Below are positions 1-6,195 of a stretch of 9,755 nucleotides of DNA, in pieces. Numbering within the stretch: position 1 is the stretch's first letter; every line of letters begins with the position of its first letter. The notes under the pieces are model-generated. The model worked only from the letters and a program-made list of their open reading frames with translations. It was not told where the DNA came from and made no database searches. A program made the position numbers and the translations under genes. This stretch comes from Bacillota bacterium (GTDB lineage: Bacteria > Eremiobacterota > SpSt-956 > JAKJGF01): contig JAKPQU010000178.1 in assembly GCA_029555925.1 (NCBI GenBank), positions 1-9,755 on the forward strand, read 5' to 3'.

Positions 1-1755
1 AAAGCCTTTCATAGGATTGGTACATGTAAGTTCCATGAGATGGCCCGATTGTTCAGCTACATGTTTTTTCATTTCCGCAGGTGTTCCTACTGCTATAAGG
101 AAACCTCTGTGCATAAGGGATACTCTGTCACACTGTTCTGCTTCATCCATATAGTGGGTAGAAACCATAACACTTACTCCCAGGGAACTTATTTGATGGA
201 TAATTTCCCAGAATCTCCTTCTGGCAAGGGGGTCTACGCCTGAAGTGGGCTCATCCAGAAATACTATTTCAGGACGGTGAAGAAGACATGTACCAAGGGC
301 AAGTTTCTGCCTTATACCCATAGGGATATCCCTTGTAAGCATATCATCAAGGCCCACAAGTTCTGCAAGTTCGAGTGTCCATTTTCTTCTTTCTATGAGA
401 TCTTTTCTCGATACGCCGTATATACCTGCATAGAGTTCCAGATTTTCCGCTACAGTCATATCCTGATAGAGAGAAAATTTTTGAGACATATAACCTATAT
501 GTTTTCTTATATTCATCTGTTCTGTTCTTATGTCAAATCCTGCCACCCTTCCTGTGCCGGAAGTGGGAGGATAGAGTCCGCAGAGTAATTTTATTGTTGT
601 AGTCTTACCTGCACCGTTGGGGCCTAAAAAACCGAAGATTTCTCCTTTGTTTATGGCAAGACTTACTTCATTTACAGCTTTAAAACTCCCGAACTGTTTC
701 AAGAGTTTATCTATTTCAATACAGTATTTGTAATCAGTACGTTTTACCCATGAAGGCACAGAAGAGAATAATCCTTCCACATCCTGTTCTTCCTGATCTC
801 CAAGGGCTTCTTTGGCTGTTTTTTCCAGAAAACCTGTAAAAACATTCTCCAGAGCCGGTTCTATGGGCTGATATTCTTCTACCTTTACTCCTGCCGGTTC
901 AAGCATAGAGTTTACTTCTCTTTTCCCACCGGGTTTTACAATCAAATTTACCCTTTCTCCGAAGGGCTGAACACTTTCAAAAACACCGGAATTTTTAAGT
1001 ATTTTTATGGCATCTTTCTGAGGTGTCGCTTTAAATTCATACATTCTGCCATCCAGACTGCTTTTAAGTTCTTCCACTGTTCCCATGGATACAATACTGC
1101 CGTCATGCATAAGAGCCACTCTGTGGCATCTTTCTGCTTCATCCATATAGGAAGTGGCGAAAATAACAGTAATATTTTTATCCACAACCAGTTCATTTAT
1201 AACAATCCAGAATTCTCTTCTTGATACAGGGTCAACACCTGTAGTCGGTTCATCTAAAATAATCACATCAGGACTGTAAATAAGAGTACAGCAGAGGGCC
1301 AGTTTCTGTTTCATGCCTCCCGAGAGATTTTTTGCAAGTCTGTCATTAAAAGGATGAAGATAGAGCCTTTCAAAAAGATCATCTTTCATTCTCTTTCTTT
1401 CGTCCTGTGGCACCTGATACATATCGGCAAAATAATCTATATTCTCTGCCACGCTCAGATTTGGGGTAAGTATCAAACCAAGTCCCTGTGCCATATAACC
1501 TACCTTTGTTCTCATAAGGGCTGCCTCTCGGGGATTTAAAATATTTTTATCCAGAAAAGTAATACTCCCCCTATCAGGTTTCAATAAACCCATAAAAAGG
1601 TTCATCGTTGAACTTTTCCCTGCACCGTCAGGGCCTAAAAGCCCGAAGATCTCCCCTCTTTTCACATGAAAAGAAACATCCTTTACTGCCTGTACATCTC
1701 CGTAATTTTTAGAGAGATTTCTTATATCAAGAACAATGTTCTCACTATCTGCCAA
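1..1755 (-). CDS. ybhF: Tandem-NBD ABC transporter ATPase, YbhF-like (3' end outside window)
   Basis: The minus-strand frame is open for 585 codons and leaves the window at position 1. It is a cytoplasmic ATPase with two ABC domains in one chain, expected to power an ABC-2 type (YbhS/YbhR-like) efflux permease. NBD1 (about residues 8-230) has Walker A GPDGAGKS (K47), Q-loop Q90, signature LSGGMKQ (144-150), Walker B ILDEP (D168, E169) and Ser202 where the H-loop His normally sits (ATSYMDEAE). NBD2 (about 345-570) has GPNGAGKT (K384), Q425, a degenerate signature IPMG (477-480), FLDEP (500-503) and a normal H-loop His534. GPDG in Walker A1, STSY in place of STHY, and a weak second signature are, from memory, also features of E. 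coli YbhF (about 578 residues). This protein is longer, because each NBD is followed by a similar extra tail. The TTG start at 1755 follows an in-frame TAA at 1764-1762 and has AAGGAG 9 nt upstream. Permease genes would lie to the left. Confidence 0.9.
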   Translation of the reverse strand, partial: MADSENIVLDIRNLSKNYGDVQAVKDVSFHVKRGEIFGLLGPDGAGKSSTMNLFMGLLKPDRGSITFLDKNILNPREAALMRTKVGYMAQGLGLILTPNLSVAENIDYFADMYQVPQDERKRMKDDLFERLYLHPFNDRLAKNLSGGMKQKLALCCTLIYSPDVIILDEPTTGVDPVSRREFWIVINELVVDKNITVIFATSYMDEAERCHRVALMHDGSIVSMGTVEELKSSLDGRMYEFKATPQKDAIKILKNSGVFESVQPFGERVNLIVKPGGKREVNSMLEPAGVKVEEYQPIEPALENVFTGFLEKTAKEALGDQEEQDVEGLFSSVPSWVKRTDYKYCIEIDKLLKQFGSFKAVNEVSLAINKGEIFGFLGPNGAGKTTTIKLLCGLYPPTSGTGRVAGFDIRTEQMNIRKHIGYMSQKFSLYQDMTVAENLELYAGIYGVSRKDLIERRKWTLELAELVGLDDMLTRDIPMGIRQKLALGTCLLHRPEIVFLDEPTSGVDPLARRRFWEIIHQISSLGVSVMVSTHYMDEAEQCDRVSLMHRGFLIAVGTPAEMKKHVAEQSGHLMELTCTNPMKGF

Positions 1756-1764
1756 GTTATATTA

Positions 1765-1770
1765 CTCCTT
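1765..1770 (-). promoter_or_regulatory. Ribosome binding site deciding the TTG start of the YbhF-like gene
   Basis: AAGGAG on the minus strand lies 9 nt before the TTG at 1755. No ATG or GTG is available between the upstream in-frame stop and this TTG, so the site supports a TTG start. Confidence 0.75.
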
Positions 1771-1886
1771 ATGTTATGAGGCCATATCTCCTGAAACCCG
1801 GAAAAATATTGTTTAGAAGGCATAGATTTAGAAGATATATACTCAAAACGTTCCGAAAAAATATATATATGGAATTATCGACAGTT

Positions 1887-1906
1887 TTCTTTAAAATTCT
1901 TTAAAA
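1887..1906. repeat. Tandem duplication of a 10-mer
   Basis: TTCTTTAAAA occurs twice back to back and is followed by a partial third unit (TTTAAAA). It lies between the start of the YbhF-like gene and its possible promoter, so it would fall in the 5' leader of that transcript. It may be no more than local AT-rich slippage. Confidence 0.5.
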
Positions 1907-1915
1907 TTTAAAACC

Positions 1916-1944
1916 ATTATAGTGTATTTCATAACTTATTAGAA
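1916..1944 (-). promoter_or_regulatory. Possible promoter of the YbhF-like gene
   Basis: On the minus strand a perfect TATAAT (1921-1916) is preceded, with a 17-nt spacer, by TTCTAA, a weak match to TTGACA. It would give a leader of about 150 nt before the TTG start. In AT-rich sequence a lone -10 hexamer is weak evidence. Confidence 0.3.
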
Positions 1945-1955
1945 ATTAAGTCGTC

Positions 1956-2024
1956 GTGACGCGTAACGCGTGACGCGTGACGGGTTTAATCCCAGCGCAT
2001 CACGCATTACGCTTTACGCATTAC
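1956..2024. repeat. 4+4 heptamer palindromic element, copy A
   Basis: The left arm is four contiguous heptamers: GTGACGC at 1956 and 1970, GTAACGC at 1963, GTGACGG at 1977. After a 13-nt spacer (1984-1996) come four inverted heptamers: GCATCAC at 1997, GCATTAC at 2004 and 2018, GCTTTAC at 2011. The arms can pair into a long imperfect stem with G-U pairs and regularly spaced mismatches. It stands out as locally GC-rich against an AT-rich background. It lies between divergent genes, so a terminator role is not obvious. Copy B (8814-8910) has the same 4+4 layout and a fragment is at 6070-6090, so I infer a dispersed intergenic repeat family. Confidence 0.85.
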
Positions 2025-2041
2025 GAGGTCATTATTTATGG

Positions 2042-2061
2042 ATAGTTATGAAACTAACTAT
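2042..2061. repeat. 7-bp perfect inverted repeat, possible operator
   Basis: ATAGTTA and TAACTAT are separated by six bases. The dyad lies about 50 bp upstream of the -35 region of the promoter at 2111-2139 and just after the heptamer palindrome. It could be a protein binding site or a chance AT-rich dyad; no regulator family is suggested by its sequence. Confidence 0.35.
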
Positions 2062-2110
2062 AAAATTGTTAAAGATATTAAACAAAATACAAATAAATCC
2101 TTCAAGAATA

Positions 2111-2139
2111 TAGGTTAAAAAAAATTTTTATGTTATAAT
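2111..2139 (+). promoter_or_regulatory. Extended -10 promoter of the small membrane protein pair
   Basis: TGTTATAAT (2131-2139) is a perfect extended -10 element (TG, one base, TATAAT). The -35 position at 17-nt spacing is TAGGTT, a poor match, which is common when an extended -10 is present. The predicted start of transcription is near 2146, giving a leader of about 65 nt before the ATG at 2212. Confidence 0.6.
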
Positions 2140-2195
2140 TAAGTAGAAAGAGAGGGGGATTTTATAGTTAAAAGTACAACAAAATTCCTCTAAAT

Positions 2196-2200
2196 GGAGG
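2196..2200 (+). promoter_or_regulatory. Ribosome binding site for the small gene at 2212
   Basis: GGAGG lies 11 nt before ATG 2212. An in-frame ATG at 2194 overlaps the Shine-Dalgarno sequence itself and has no site of its own at normal spacing, so 2212 is preferred. CCTC at 2187-2190 could pair with GAGG and partly mask the site. The same TAAATGGAGGC context recurs before clpB (6178-6188). Confidence 0.6.
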
Positions 2201-2211
2201 CTAAAATAAAG

Positions 2212-2415
2212 ATGTTTATATGGACTCTTCGCAGCATGAAGAGCGGAAATGTTAATGAAATTTTAATATGCTGGGTTCTGGTAGCAATTTCTCTTTATAT
2301 GATATTTACAGGACACAGATATATAGTAAAAAGAAAAAAGAAACAGGGTTATGCAATAATATTACTCGGCCTTATAACAGGTCTGTTTATTGTATGGCTC
2401 AAGAAATTTCTATAA
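2212..2415 (+). CDS. Small two-helix membrane protein, unidentified
   Basis: I do not recognise this 67-residue protein. From the ATG at 2212 it has a short polar N-terminus, a hydrophobic segment at about residues 16-35 (ILICWVLVAISLYMIF), a basic loop with RYIVKRKKKQ, and a second hydrophobic segment at about 45-62 (AIILLGLITGLFIVW) ending in KKFL. This predicts an inner-membrane hairpin with the basic loop in the cytoplasm. A promoter (2111-2139) and a GGAGG site stand in front of it. The next small gene begins 14 nt after its stop, so the two are very likely co-transcribed. Starting at ATG 2194 would add six residues. The strong expression signals and paired arrangement favour a real gene over a chance ORF, but no function can be inferred. 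Confidence 0.6.
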   Translation: MFIWTLRSMKSGNVNEILICWVLVAISLYMIFTGHRYIVKRKKKQGYAIILLGLITGLFIVWLKKFL

Positions 2416-2429
2416 ACGGGGTGGTTCAT

Positions 2430-2618
2430 ATGTTTCAGGACGGATTTATAGCAATCCTGATATTTGTGATAATATTGTTAATATATGGTCGTTTAAAATA
2501 CCCGAGCGATAAAACAGCTCGCCTTACGAAAAGACTTGACGAATTCAATACGGCAAAACTCGGATATAAGAAACACAGTCTCCTTTATCAGATAAGACAT
2601 TTCTTCAGGATAAACTAA
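2430..2618 (+). CDS. Small single-helix membrane protein, unidentified
   Basis: This 62-residue protein is not recognised. A hydrophobic segment at about residues 5-20 (GFIAILIFVIILLIYG) is followed by a strongly basic cytoplasmic tail rich in Lys, Arg and Tyr. The tail includes TARLTKRLDEF and ends in QIRHFFRIN, possibly an amphipathic helix. The frame is open upstream to 2268, but that stretch overlaps the preceding gene, and GGGGTGG (2418-2424) sits 5 nt before ATG 2430, so this start is chosen. It follows the 67-residue membrane protein by 14 nt, and the two may act together in the membrane. A long palindromic element begins 26 bp after its stop. Confidence 0.55.
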   Translation: MFQDGFIAILIFVIILLIYGRLKYPSDKTARLTKRLDEFNTAKLGYKKHSLLYQIRHFFRIN

Positions 2619-2644
2619 AGTGTAATTCATTTAATCTGAATTTA

Positions 2645-2750
2645 CTATACTTTCGCAGATTTCAGAAAAAAACCTTGAATTTATTAGGTTCTATGTTCAA
2701 CCTAAACTCAATAAAATCAAAGGTTTTATAAAAAAAATGCGAAAGTATAG
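2645..2750. repeat. MITE-like palindromic element with 13-bp terminal inverted repeats
   Basis: The ends are perfect 13-bp inverted repeats: CTATACTTTCGCA (2645-2657) and TGCGAAAGTATAG (2738-2750). Inside, ACCTTGAATTTATT (2672-2685) is an imperfect inverse of 2710-2724. The centre is a perfect 7-bp stem, TTAGGTT (2684-2690) with AACCTAA (2699-2705), around an 8-nt loop. The whole 106 bp can fold into one long hairpin and has no coding capacity. That matches non-autonomous miniature inverted-repeat elements. No clear target duplication is seen beyond TA-containing ends. It also lies where a terminator for the two small genes would be, so a terminator role is possible. Confidence 0.7.
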
Positions 2751-3043
2751 AATTCTCAACATAATATTTTTATTTAAAAAAAATTCAGCAAATAAAATAT
2801 TTTTTCCCCTTTCAATATACGTGGATGTAAATTTATCTGCAATACAGTCCATACACAAATAACAGTAACTTCAGAGTATACAATAATCTTTCGTGATTAT
2901 ACTATACATGCTGGCAATTCTATGGTAAGTTATAAATAAAGGCATAAAAATTCAAATCCAATATAAAATCTACAATTCTATAAAAAGCGAGGTGTTAGCA
3001 GACAGGGTATTATACATATAGAGAGCCTGACCTGCCGAACAAA
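2751..3043. other. AT-rich intergenic stretch without a recognised gene
   Basis: I see no convincing ORF or structured RNA here. A possible -10 (TATACT, 2898-2903) has TG two bases upstream but no good -35, and a second AT-rich -10-like site lies at 3008-3013. Either could drive the symporter-kinase pair, with a leader of about 130 or 25 nt. No strong ribosome binding site precedes the TTG at 3044; the nearest purine run is AGAGAG at 3020-3025. Confidence 0.5.
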
Positions 3044-3271
3044 TTGGAAAGAAAAACTGCTTTTACTATTTTTTTATTCATCCTCACTTTCCTTCTTTTC
3101 AACTGGCCTTTAACCGGCATAACAACAGGAGAAAACCCTCTATATAATTTTATATATATTTTTACTGTCTGGCTTTTGATTATTATTTCTCTTTTTATTA
3201 TGAGAAAAGACAATATACCAGTCGATACAGGTGATAAAGAGCTAAATAAAAAGGAAGAACGACATGTTTGA
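3044..3271 (+). CDS. Small two-helix membrane protein, putative partner of the symporter-kinase
   Basis: This 75-residue protein starts at TTG 3044. No ATG or GTG lies between the upstream in-frame TAG (2996) and this point; CTG 3032 is an alternative start with AGAGAG closer to it. It has two hydrophobic segments, about residues 6-22 (with FNWPLTG just after) and 35-53 (YNFIYIFTVWLLIIISLFIM), then a charged cytoplasmic tail rich in Lys and Glu. Its last codons overlap the next gene by 8 nt (ATGTTTGA), a signature of translational coupling. Short proteins with an FN-P-L motif and a second helix of the Y-F-W-LLI type precede SSS-histidine kinase fusions in other bacteria, to my recollection. 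They are comparable to the small subunits that accompany some SSS transporters. A membrane partner role is inferred, not shown. Confidence 0.75.
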   Translation: MERKTAFTIFLFILTFLLFNWPLTGITTGENPLYNFIYIFTVWLLIIISLFIMRKDNIPVDTGDKELNKKEERHV

Positions 3272-6065
3272 CACGGTGCTCATAATTATAGTTCTCGTTG
3301 CATATATGGTTCTTTTGTTTTTTATGGCCATGGGAGTAGAAAAAAAATTTACAGCAAAGAGCGGTATTGTAGACAATGCCCTGATATATGCCCTGTCTCT
3401 CACGGTTTACTGCACCACATGGACCTATTACGGAAGCATTGGTAAAGCAGCTACATCAGGCATGCTTTTTGTAACATTTTTTTTAGGTCCCACACTGACT
3501 TTTATCCTGGGATGGGTACTTTTAAGAAAACTGATCAGAATAAAGACGACCAGGAAAATTACCAGTATTGCGGACTTTATATCGGCCAGATACGGCAAAT
3601 CCCAGTTAATTGCAGCAATCGTTACATCTATTGCACTGATAGGTATTTCTCCGTATATAGCCCTTCAGTTAAAGTCACTCATAAGTACCTTTAAAATTAT
3701 TACAGCCGGTAACAATCCCGATATCCTGTGGCTGCAAAATAATACAGGGATTATTATTGTAGTGACACTGATAGCCTTTACAATTCTCTTTGGAGTAAGA
3801 CGGCTCGACCCCACAGAAAGACATCCCGGTATCATATTTATAATAGCAGTTGAAGCAATAGTTAAACTTGTAGTTTTTCTGATTGCCGGCATTTTTGTAA
3901 CATATTTTATATATAACGGATTGGGAGATATTTTCAACCAGACTGTAGAAAGAAAACTGTTGCTCTTCTCCGGAAATGATAGCAATTATTATGTTATATG
4001 GATGACTTCTATAATCCTGTCCATGTCAGCATGTATATTTCTTCCCAGGCAGTTTCATGTAGCGGTAGTGGAAAATTTCAATGAAAATCATATAAAAACA
4101 GCCATGTGGTTTTTTCCTTTATATCTGTTCCTGATTAATATATTTGTCTTACCTGTCGCCCTGGCAGGATTACTGAAAGGCTACTCAATTCAGGAAGCAG
4201 ACACATTTCTGCTCTCCCTGCCTGTTTCCGTCGGACATAAATGGATTTCATTACTTGTTTTTCTCGGTGGCTTTTCTGCAGGCACCGGCATGATAATGAT
4301 ATGTTCAATGACTCTGGCTACCATGATTACCAACCATCTAATCCTGCCTCTGAGCGAATATATCAAAATACTTAACTTCTTAAAGAGACACATTTTAAAG
4401 TGCCGATGGGTAGCTGTGGCAGTTGTCATCCTGCTCGGATACTGGTTCGAATTAAAGATCGGTAATTCTTACATGCTGGTTAATATAGGAACAATATCCT
4501 TTGCTGCCGTAATACAATTTGCCCCTTCTATCATCGGCGGTATTTTCTGGGACAGAGGCAACAGCACCGGCGCTTTACTGGGTCTTCTGTCAGGTTTTTT
4601 CATCTGGTTTTACACATTACTGTTACCGTCTTTTATTAAAAGCGGATGGCTTTCTCAAAGTATCCTGGATGCAGGTCCATATGGCATAGAGTTTTTAAAA
4701 CCAGAACAATTATTAGGGCTAAAACTTCTCGATCCTCTGAGCCACTGTGTCTTCTGGTCATTATTCTTCAATACAGGCCTGTATGTTTTATGCTCTCTAT
4801 ATGTTAAACAGAGTGAACAGGAATATAAAGAGGCAATGGAATTTGTAAATATTTTACAGCCCCTTTCTCCGGTCAGAAAGTTTACCGGCAACAAAACCCC
4901 GGTTGATCTGATGTCTAAAACAAATATACTGGAAAATCTGTTAAGTGAGTATTTTCCCAAACCCCAGGCAAGGGAAATAATCGGAACAGTGCTCAGTAAA
5001 TTCGGCCTTACGGGAAAAGAAAAAATTTCTCTAAAAAAAATGGCCGACATATACTCGGAATTTGAAAAAAAAATGACAGGCATAATAGGTTCTCCCTCTG
5101 CTAACATGGCAATGAAAAAAATAGAACTCTTCACTCCCAATGAATCAAGAGAACTTACAGAACTTTATACTGAAACTATTGCAGAATTAAATATAACACC
5201 GGAGGAATTGAAAAGAAAGATCGATTACTACAGAGAAAAACAAGAGTTATTAAAAAAACATGCCATGGAATTAGAAAAAAAGATCAAAGAAAGAGAAGAT
5301 GAAATCGTACTCAGGAAAAAGGTGGAAGAAGAAGTAAAGCAATTAAATGAAGAACTGGAACAGAGAGTTGCCCTGAGAACATCCGAACTGGAAGAGGTCA
5401 ACAAAGAGCTCAAAGCTTTTGCCTATTCCATTTCACATGATTTAAGAGCTCCCCTCAGAAGTATTGACGGGTTCAGTCTTATATTACTTGAAGATTATAC
5501 AAACAAACTGGATGACGAAGGAAAGGATTATCTACAACGCATACGTTCAAACAGCCAGAAAATGGCCACACTCATCGAGCATATTTTAAAATTGTCCCAG
5601 GTAGCACATATGGAGATTTCTTTAAAGCAAGTAAATCTGAGCGACATGGTAAAAAATATACTCGATGATTTGAAACATAACGACCGGGAAAGAAATGTGG
5701 ATACAGTTATAAAAGAAGGGATAATAGTATATTCAGATGAAATACTCATGGCCAGAGTAATGGAAAATTTATTAAATAATGCCTGGAAATACACATCAAA
5801 ACATGCCTCCGCCATAATAGAATTCGGAATGATTGACCATGAAGGCAGGCCTGCCTATTTTATCCGTGACAACGGAGCAGGTTTCGACATGAGCTACAGC
5901 AATAAACTCTTCGGTATATTTCAGCGTTTACATGGAACAGATGAATTTACCGGCATAGGTGTGGGTCTGGCGACAGTACAGCGTATCATTCACCGTCTTG
6001 GCGGACAGATATGGGCAGAAGGAGAAATCGAAAAAGGAGCTACATTTTATTTTACCCTTTCATGA
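3264..6065 (+). CDS. Sodium:solute symporter / STAC / sensor histidine kinase fusion (CbrA-like)
   Basis: This 933-residue membrane sensor kinase has an N-terminal SLC5/SSS transporter-like region (about residues 1-515, roughly 13 hydrophobic segments). It includes the family hallmark ALSLTVYCTTWTYYGSIG (43-60). A soluble helical linker (about 520-640) fits the STAC domain found between SLC5 and kinase modules. A charged coiled coil (about 640-717) and a HisKA/HATPase kinase follow. The H-box is ISHDLRAPLRS with phosphoacceptor His725, the N-box ENLLNNAWKY has N839, G1 is DNGAGF (869-874), the F-box is LFGIFQRLH, and G2 is GIGVGLA (897-903). There is no PAS and no receiver domain. It most likely senses or transports a solute and signals through a separate response regulator, none of which is in the window. 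Start ATG 3264 has AAGGAAG 6 nt upstream and overlaps the preceding small gene. The ligand cannot be named from sequence. Confidence 0.93.
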   Translation: MFDTVLIIIVLVAYMVLLFFMAMGVEKKFTAKSGIVDNALIYALSLTVYCTTWTYYGSIGKAATSGMLFVTFFLGPTLTFILGWVLLRKLIRIKTTRKITSIADFISARYGKSQLIAAIVTSIALIGISPYIALQLKSLISTFKIITAGNNPDILWLQNNTGIIIVVTLIAFTILFGVRRLDPTERHPGIIFIIAVEAIVKLVVFLIAGIFVTYFIYNGLGDIFNQTVERKLLLFSGNDSNYYVIWMTSIILSMSACIFLPRQFHVAVVENFNENHIKTAMWFFPLYLFLINIFVLPVALAGLLKGYSIQEADTFLLSLPVSVGHKWISLLVFLGGFSAGTGMIMICSMTLATMITNHLILPLSEYIKILNFLKRHILKCRWVAVAVVILLGYWFELKIGNSYMLVNIGTISFAAVIQFAPSIIGGIFWDRGNSTGALLGLLSGFFIWFYTLLLPSFIKSGWLSQSILDAGPYGIEFLKPEQLLGLKLLDPLSHCVFWSLFFNTGLYVLCSLYVKQSEQEYKEAMEFVNILQPLSPVRKFTGNKTPVDLMSKTNILENLLSEYFPKPQAREIIGTVLSKFGLTGKEKISLKKMADIYSEFEKKMTGIIGSPSANMAMKKIELFTPNESRELTELYTETIAELNITPEELKRKIDYYREKQELLKKHAMELEKKIKEREDEIVLRKKVEEEVKQLNEELEQRVALRTSELEEVNKELKAFAYSISHDLRAPLRSIDGFSLILLEDYTNKLDDEGKDYLQRIRSNSQKMATLIEHILKLSQVAHMEISLKQVNLSDMVKNILDDLKHNDRERNVDTVIKEGIIVYSDEILMARVMENLLNNAWKYTSKHASAIIEFGMIDHEGRPAYFIRDNGAGFDMSYSNKLFGIFQRLHGTDEFTGIGVGLATVQRIIHRLGGQIWAEGEIEKGATFYFTLS

Positions 6066-6069
6066 TTCA

Positions 6070-6090
6070 CTGATGCGTGATGCGTATCGC
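6070..6090. repeat. Partial heptamer element (single arm)
   Basis: Three contiguous heptamers (CTGATGC, GTGATGC, GTATCGC) start 5 nt after the kinase stop codon. They match the left-arm unit of the palindromes at 1956-2024 and 8814-8910, but no inverted arm follows. It is probably a truncated or decayed copy. Confidence 0.6.
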
Positions 6091-6100
6091 CACAGGGGCC

Positions 6101-6114
6101 ATCAATCTATTGAT
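6101..6114. promoter_or_regulatory. Dyad upstream of the clpB promoter
   Basis: ATCAAT and ATTGAT are perfectly inverted around two bases. The site ends 16 bp before the -35 box of clpB. It could bind a regulator, but it matches neither CIRCE nor the CtsR operator as I know them, and chance is possible. Confidence 0.3.
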
Positions 6115-6130
6115 AATTATATAATAAAAC

Positions 6131-6159
6131 TTGACAATAATAGACTCATATTATATAAT
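6131..6159 (+). promoter_or_regulatory. Consensus sigma-70/SigA promoter of clpB
   Basis: TTGACA (6131-6136) and TATAAT (6154-6159) are both perfect and separated by the optimal 17 nt. Transcription should begin near 6166, giving a leader of about 30 nt with GGAGG in front of ATG 6196. The housekeeping form, with no CIRCE and no sigma-32-like site, suggests strong basal transcription of clpB. Confidence 0.85.
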
Positions 6160-6182
6160 ACAAATAGAATAAATTTGTAAAT

Positions 6183-6187
6183 GGAGG
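6183..6187 (+). promoter_or_regulatory. Ribosome binding site deciding the clpB start
   Basis: GGAGG lies 8 nt before ATG 6196. The in-frame ATG at 6181 overlaps this site and would be only about 15 nt into the transcript with no site of its own. Position 6196 also gives the N-terminus expected for ClpB ([14 protein letters not shown]). Confidence 0.85.
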
Positions 6188-6195
6188 CGAAGGTT

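Noticed and set aside
277..588. Plus-strand ORF of 103 codons
   Set aside because: It lies wholly antisense to the second ATPase domain of the YbhF-like gene, whose frame carries Walker, Q-loop and H-loop motifs; the plus-strand translation has no family features.
1..1755. Frameshift or pseudogene in the ABC ATPase
   Set aside because: All 585 codons were translated on the minus strand with no internal stop, and all motifs appear in order; the gene is only cut by the window edge.
1956..2024. Heptamer arrays read as a CRISPR
   Set aside because: The units are 7 bp, contiguous and inverted around a centre, with no 25-35 bp spacers and no cas genes.
2645..2750. Palindrome as a standard intrinsic terminator
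   Set aside because: The arms are AT-rich and long, and the stem is not followed by a T-tract in the expected position; the perfect terminal repeats fit a mobile element better, although a termination effect is not excluded.
4655..5140. Minus-strand ORF of 161 codons
   Set aside because: It is antisense to the symporter-kinase linker, with no ribosome binding site or recognisable domain.
5959..6180. Plus-strand ORF overlapping the kinase 3' end
   Set aside because: It reads the kinase in the wrong frame and then the heptamer repeat and clpB promoter; it has no coding features.
6181..6195. Upstream ATG as the clpB start
   Set aside because: It overlaps the GGAGG site and lies about 15 nt from the predicted transcription start; family alignment supports 6196.
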